From Ruminococcaceae bacterium UBA2857 (GTDB taxonomy: Bacteria > Bacillota > Clostridia > Oscillospirales > Acutalibacteraceae): a stretch of 8,254 bases of DNA. Location of the stretch: assembly GCA_002350705.1 (NCBI GenBank), contig DEFH01000022.1, positions 64,600 through 72,853 of the forward strand, given 5' to 3'. Of this stretch, positions 7,644 through 8,254 are shown piece after piece. Positions within the stretch are counted from its first letter, which is position 1. The number at the start of each line of letters is the position of its first letter. The position numbers and the translations under genes were made by a program. Under the pieces are notes generated by a model. It did no database searches. It was not told where the DNA came from and saw only the letters and a program-made list of their open reading frames with translations.

Positions 7644-7670
7644 GTCAGCCGCAAGGCTGACTTATTATTT
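7644..7670 (+). terminator. Probable intrinsic terminator of pyk
   Basis: GTCAGCC (7644-7650), a GCAA GNRA-type tetraloop, and GGCTGAC (7655-7661) form a perfect 7-bp stem followed by TTATTATTT. The U-tract is interrupted by A residues, so efficiency may be moderate. It begins 52 nt after the pyk stop and abuts the nested hairpin. Confidence 0.6.
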
Positions 7671-7671
7671 C

Positions 7672-7700
7672 TTGACATAAAAAATAAAGAATGTTATAAT
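7672..7700 (+). promoter_or_regulatory. Consensus sigma-A promoter without an ORF behind it
   Basis: TTGACA (7672-7677), exactly 17 bp, and TATAAT (7695-7700): both hexamers are perfect consensus. Predicted start about 7707. No start codon with a usable ribosome site follows before the tRNA, so it either drives a tRNA precursor with a leader of about 97 nt, a small RNA, or is left over from a mobile element. Confidence 0.75.
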
Positions 7701-7760
7701 AACTGCAGTTTTGCATAATTTTAAACATTTTTAATGATTTTTATTCGTATAAAATGACAG

Positions 7761-7789
7761 TTGCAAAATCAGAATGAATTTGCTATAAT
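7761..7789 (+). promoter_or_regulatory. Proximal promoter of tRNA-Pro
   Basis: TTGCAA (7761-7766), 17 bp, TATAAT (7784-7789). The start near 7796 is about 8 nt before the tRNA 5' end, the usual arrangement for a single tRNA gene. Confidence 0.75.
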
Positions 7790-7803
7790 GATCCTGTTGT
7801 TAT

Positions 7804-7880
7804 CCGGGTGTGGCGCAGATTGGTAGCGCGCTTGAATGGGGTTCAAGAGGCCGCAGGTTCGACTCCTGTCACTCGGACCA
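7804..7880 (+). tRNA. tRNA-Pro (anticodon GGG), CCA encoded
   Basis: Full cloverleaf. The acceptor stem CCGGGTG (7804-7810) pairs with CACTCGG (7870-7876), with one G-U pair. The D stem GCGC/GCGC encloses AGATTGGTA. The anticodon stem CTTGA/TCAAG has loop ATGGGGT, with anticodon GGG at 7838-7840. The variable loop is five bases, and the T stem GCAGG/CCTGT encloses TTCGACT. Discriminator A7877 is followed by an encoded CCA. It reads CCC and CCU proline codons. It has its own promoter and a terminator about 60 nt downstream. Confidence 0.97.
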
Positions 7881-7888
7881 GAAAAAAT

Positions 7889-7938
7889 AAAGAAGTTTGA
7901 GAGAATGCCATAATCAAATACGATACTTGAGCTTCTTT
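7889..7938 (+). other. Spacer between tRNA and terminator with an imperfect stem
   Basis: AAAGAAG (7889-7895) pairs with CTTCTTT (7932-7938), and TTTGA (7896-7900) with TCAAA (7914-7918) inside. It may be only the tRNA precursor trailer, or a short 3'-derived RNA left after tRNA processing. No ORF is supported. Confidence 0.3.
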
Positions 7939-7940
7939 TA

Positions 7941-7983
7941 TAGCCGAAGGTAAGATGTTATACTTGCCTTTGGCTATTTTTTT
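7941..7983 (+). terminator. Strong intrinsic terminator of the tRNA-Pro transcript
   Basis: A 14-nt arm TAGCCGAAGGTAAG (7941-7954) pairs along its whole length with CTTGCCTTTGGCTA (7963-7976) using two G-U pairs. The loop is 8 nt and seven T residues follow (7977-7983). Confidence 0.92.
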
Positions 7984-7985
7984 AC

Positions 7986-8254
7986 AAAGAGGATGATTAT
8001 CCTCCGATAAAGGTGTAAGCCGAGTGCTTATTCCCTTATCAGAAGATAATCTCTCTGACAAGATTATCTTCAACAATAACACGAGTTATCTTATCCTGAT
8101 GTTGGGTGCTGTCGGGTACTCGCCGGTGGTGACACCACATCGTATTAAACAGGTTTGCAAGCCTTACCGAGTAGTCAAGGTAGCAGCAGAGTGGCAGTCT
8201 GTTGGCTCGCTCGACCAATGAAGTTTGGTGTCGTGGCAAAACTGTTATGATACC
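7986..8254 (+). ncRNA. Candidate structured non-coding RNA, 5' portion, running off the window end (HEARO / IscB omega-RNA-like hypothesis)
   Basis: No convincing protein is encoded here, but stems are dense. GAGGAT/ATCCTC (7989-7994 with 7999-8004) has a GATT loop. A long hairpin spans 8006-8040: GATAA/TTATC, GG/CC and GTAAGC/GCTTAT arms with two 1x1 mismatches and a CGAGT loop. A perfect 10-bp stem joins 8042-8051 and 8062-8071. ATAAC/GTTAT (8076-8089) has loop ACGA. GTGCTGTC (8106-8113) pairs with GACACCAC (8131-8138) at seven of eight positions. AGGTT/AGCCT spans 8151-8164, and ACCAA/TTGGT spans 8214-8229. The loop CGAGT 8021-8025 can pair with ACTCG 8118-8122 as a pseudoknot. It begins right after a terminator, in non-AT-rich sequence unlike the intergenic DNA to the left. 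HEARO RNAs lie just upstream of HNH-nuclease (IscB) genes, which this could match; a group II intron or riboswitch-like leader are alternatives. The strand is inferred. Confidence 0.45.

Noticed and set aside
7843..8082. 79-codon minus-strand ORF ending VRVTGVEPAAS
   Set aside because: This ending is the well-known spurious translation of the antisense of a tRNA T-arm and acceptor stem; the rest crosses a terminator.
8024..8239. Opposed ORFs of 65 and 66 codons in the candidate RNA region
   Set aside because: No ribosome sites or family resemblance, and their sequence is taken up by many stems; they look like chance open frames.

Overview
The window looks like chromosomal DNA of a low-GC gut Firmicute, most likely a Ruminococcus-type starch degrader. 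The grounds are a huge secreted amylase built from GH13, CBM26 and CBM74-like modules (a combination known from Ruminococcus bromii and other resistant-starch users), a Bacillus/Clostridia-type pyruvate kinase with an extra C-terminal PEP-utilising-like domain, and very AT-rich intergenic DNA with ordinary sigma-A promoters. The species is an inference; no marker gene here fixes it.

Layout. 43-5271 (minus) is a single 1742-residue exported alpha-amylase: signal peptide, AmyE-like catalytic domain with all conserved GH13 regions, two small Ig-like modules around a CBM26, a roughly 300-residue CBM74-like module, an Asp/Pro linker, and a C-terminal tail of one divergent plus six homologous units of 92-94 residues. 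It starts at GTG. 5272-5840 is a 569-bp, extremely AT-rich divergent intergenic region with a candidate promoter for each gene and three inverted repeats, including a perfect 18-bp palindrome. 5841-7592 (plus) is pyruvate kinase. 7593-7803 holds no protein gene: it has a nested GC-rich hairpin resembling the ends of IS200/IS605-family elements, a GNRA-loop hairpin likely to end the pyk transcript, a consensus promoter with no ORF behind it, and the tRNA promoter. 7804-7880 is tRNA-Pro(GGG) with encoded CCA, followed by a strong intrinsic terminator at 7941-7983.

From about 7986 to the end of the window there is no convincing protein gene but a dense set of hand-found stems and possible pseudoknots over 270 nt. 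I read this as the 5' part of a structured non-coding RNA element inserted just behind the tRNA terminator. Its compact pairing and lack of coding suggest an RNA of the HEARO / IscB omega-RNA kind that precedes a nuclease gene, but this is a hypothesis: the downstream gene would lie outside the window.

Functionally, the amylase would bind and hydrolyse granular starch outside the cell, and pyruvate kinase would carry out the last ATP-forming step of glycolysis on the resulting sugars. The two genes are divergent and do not form an operon.
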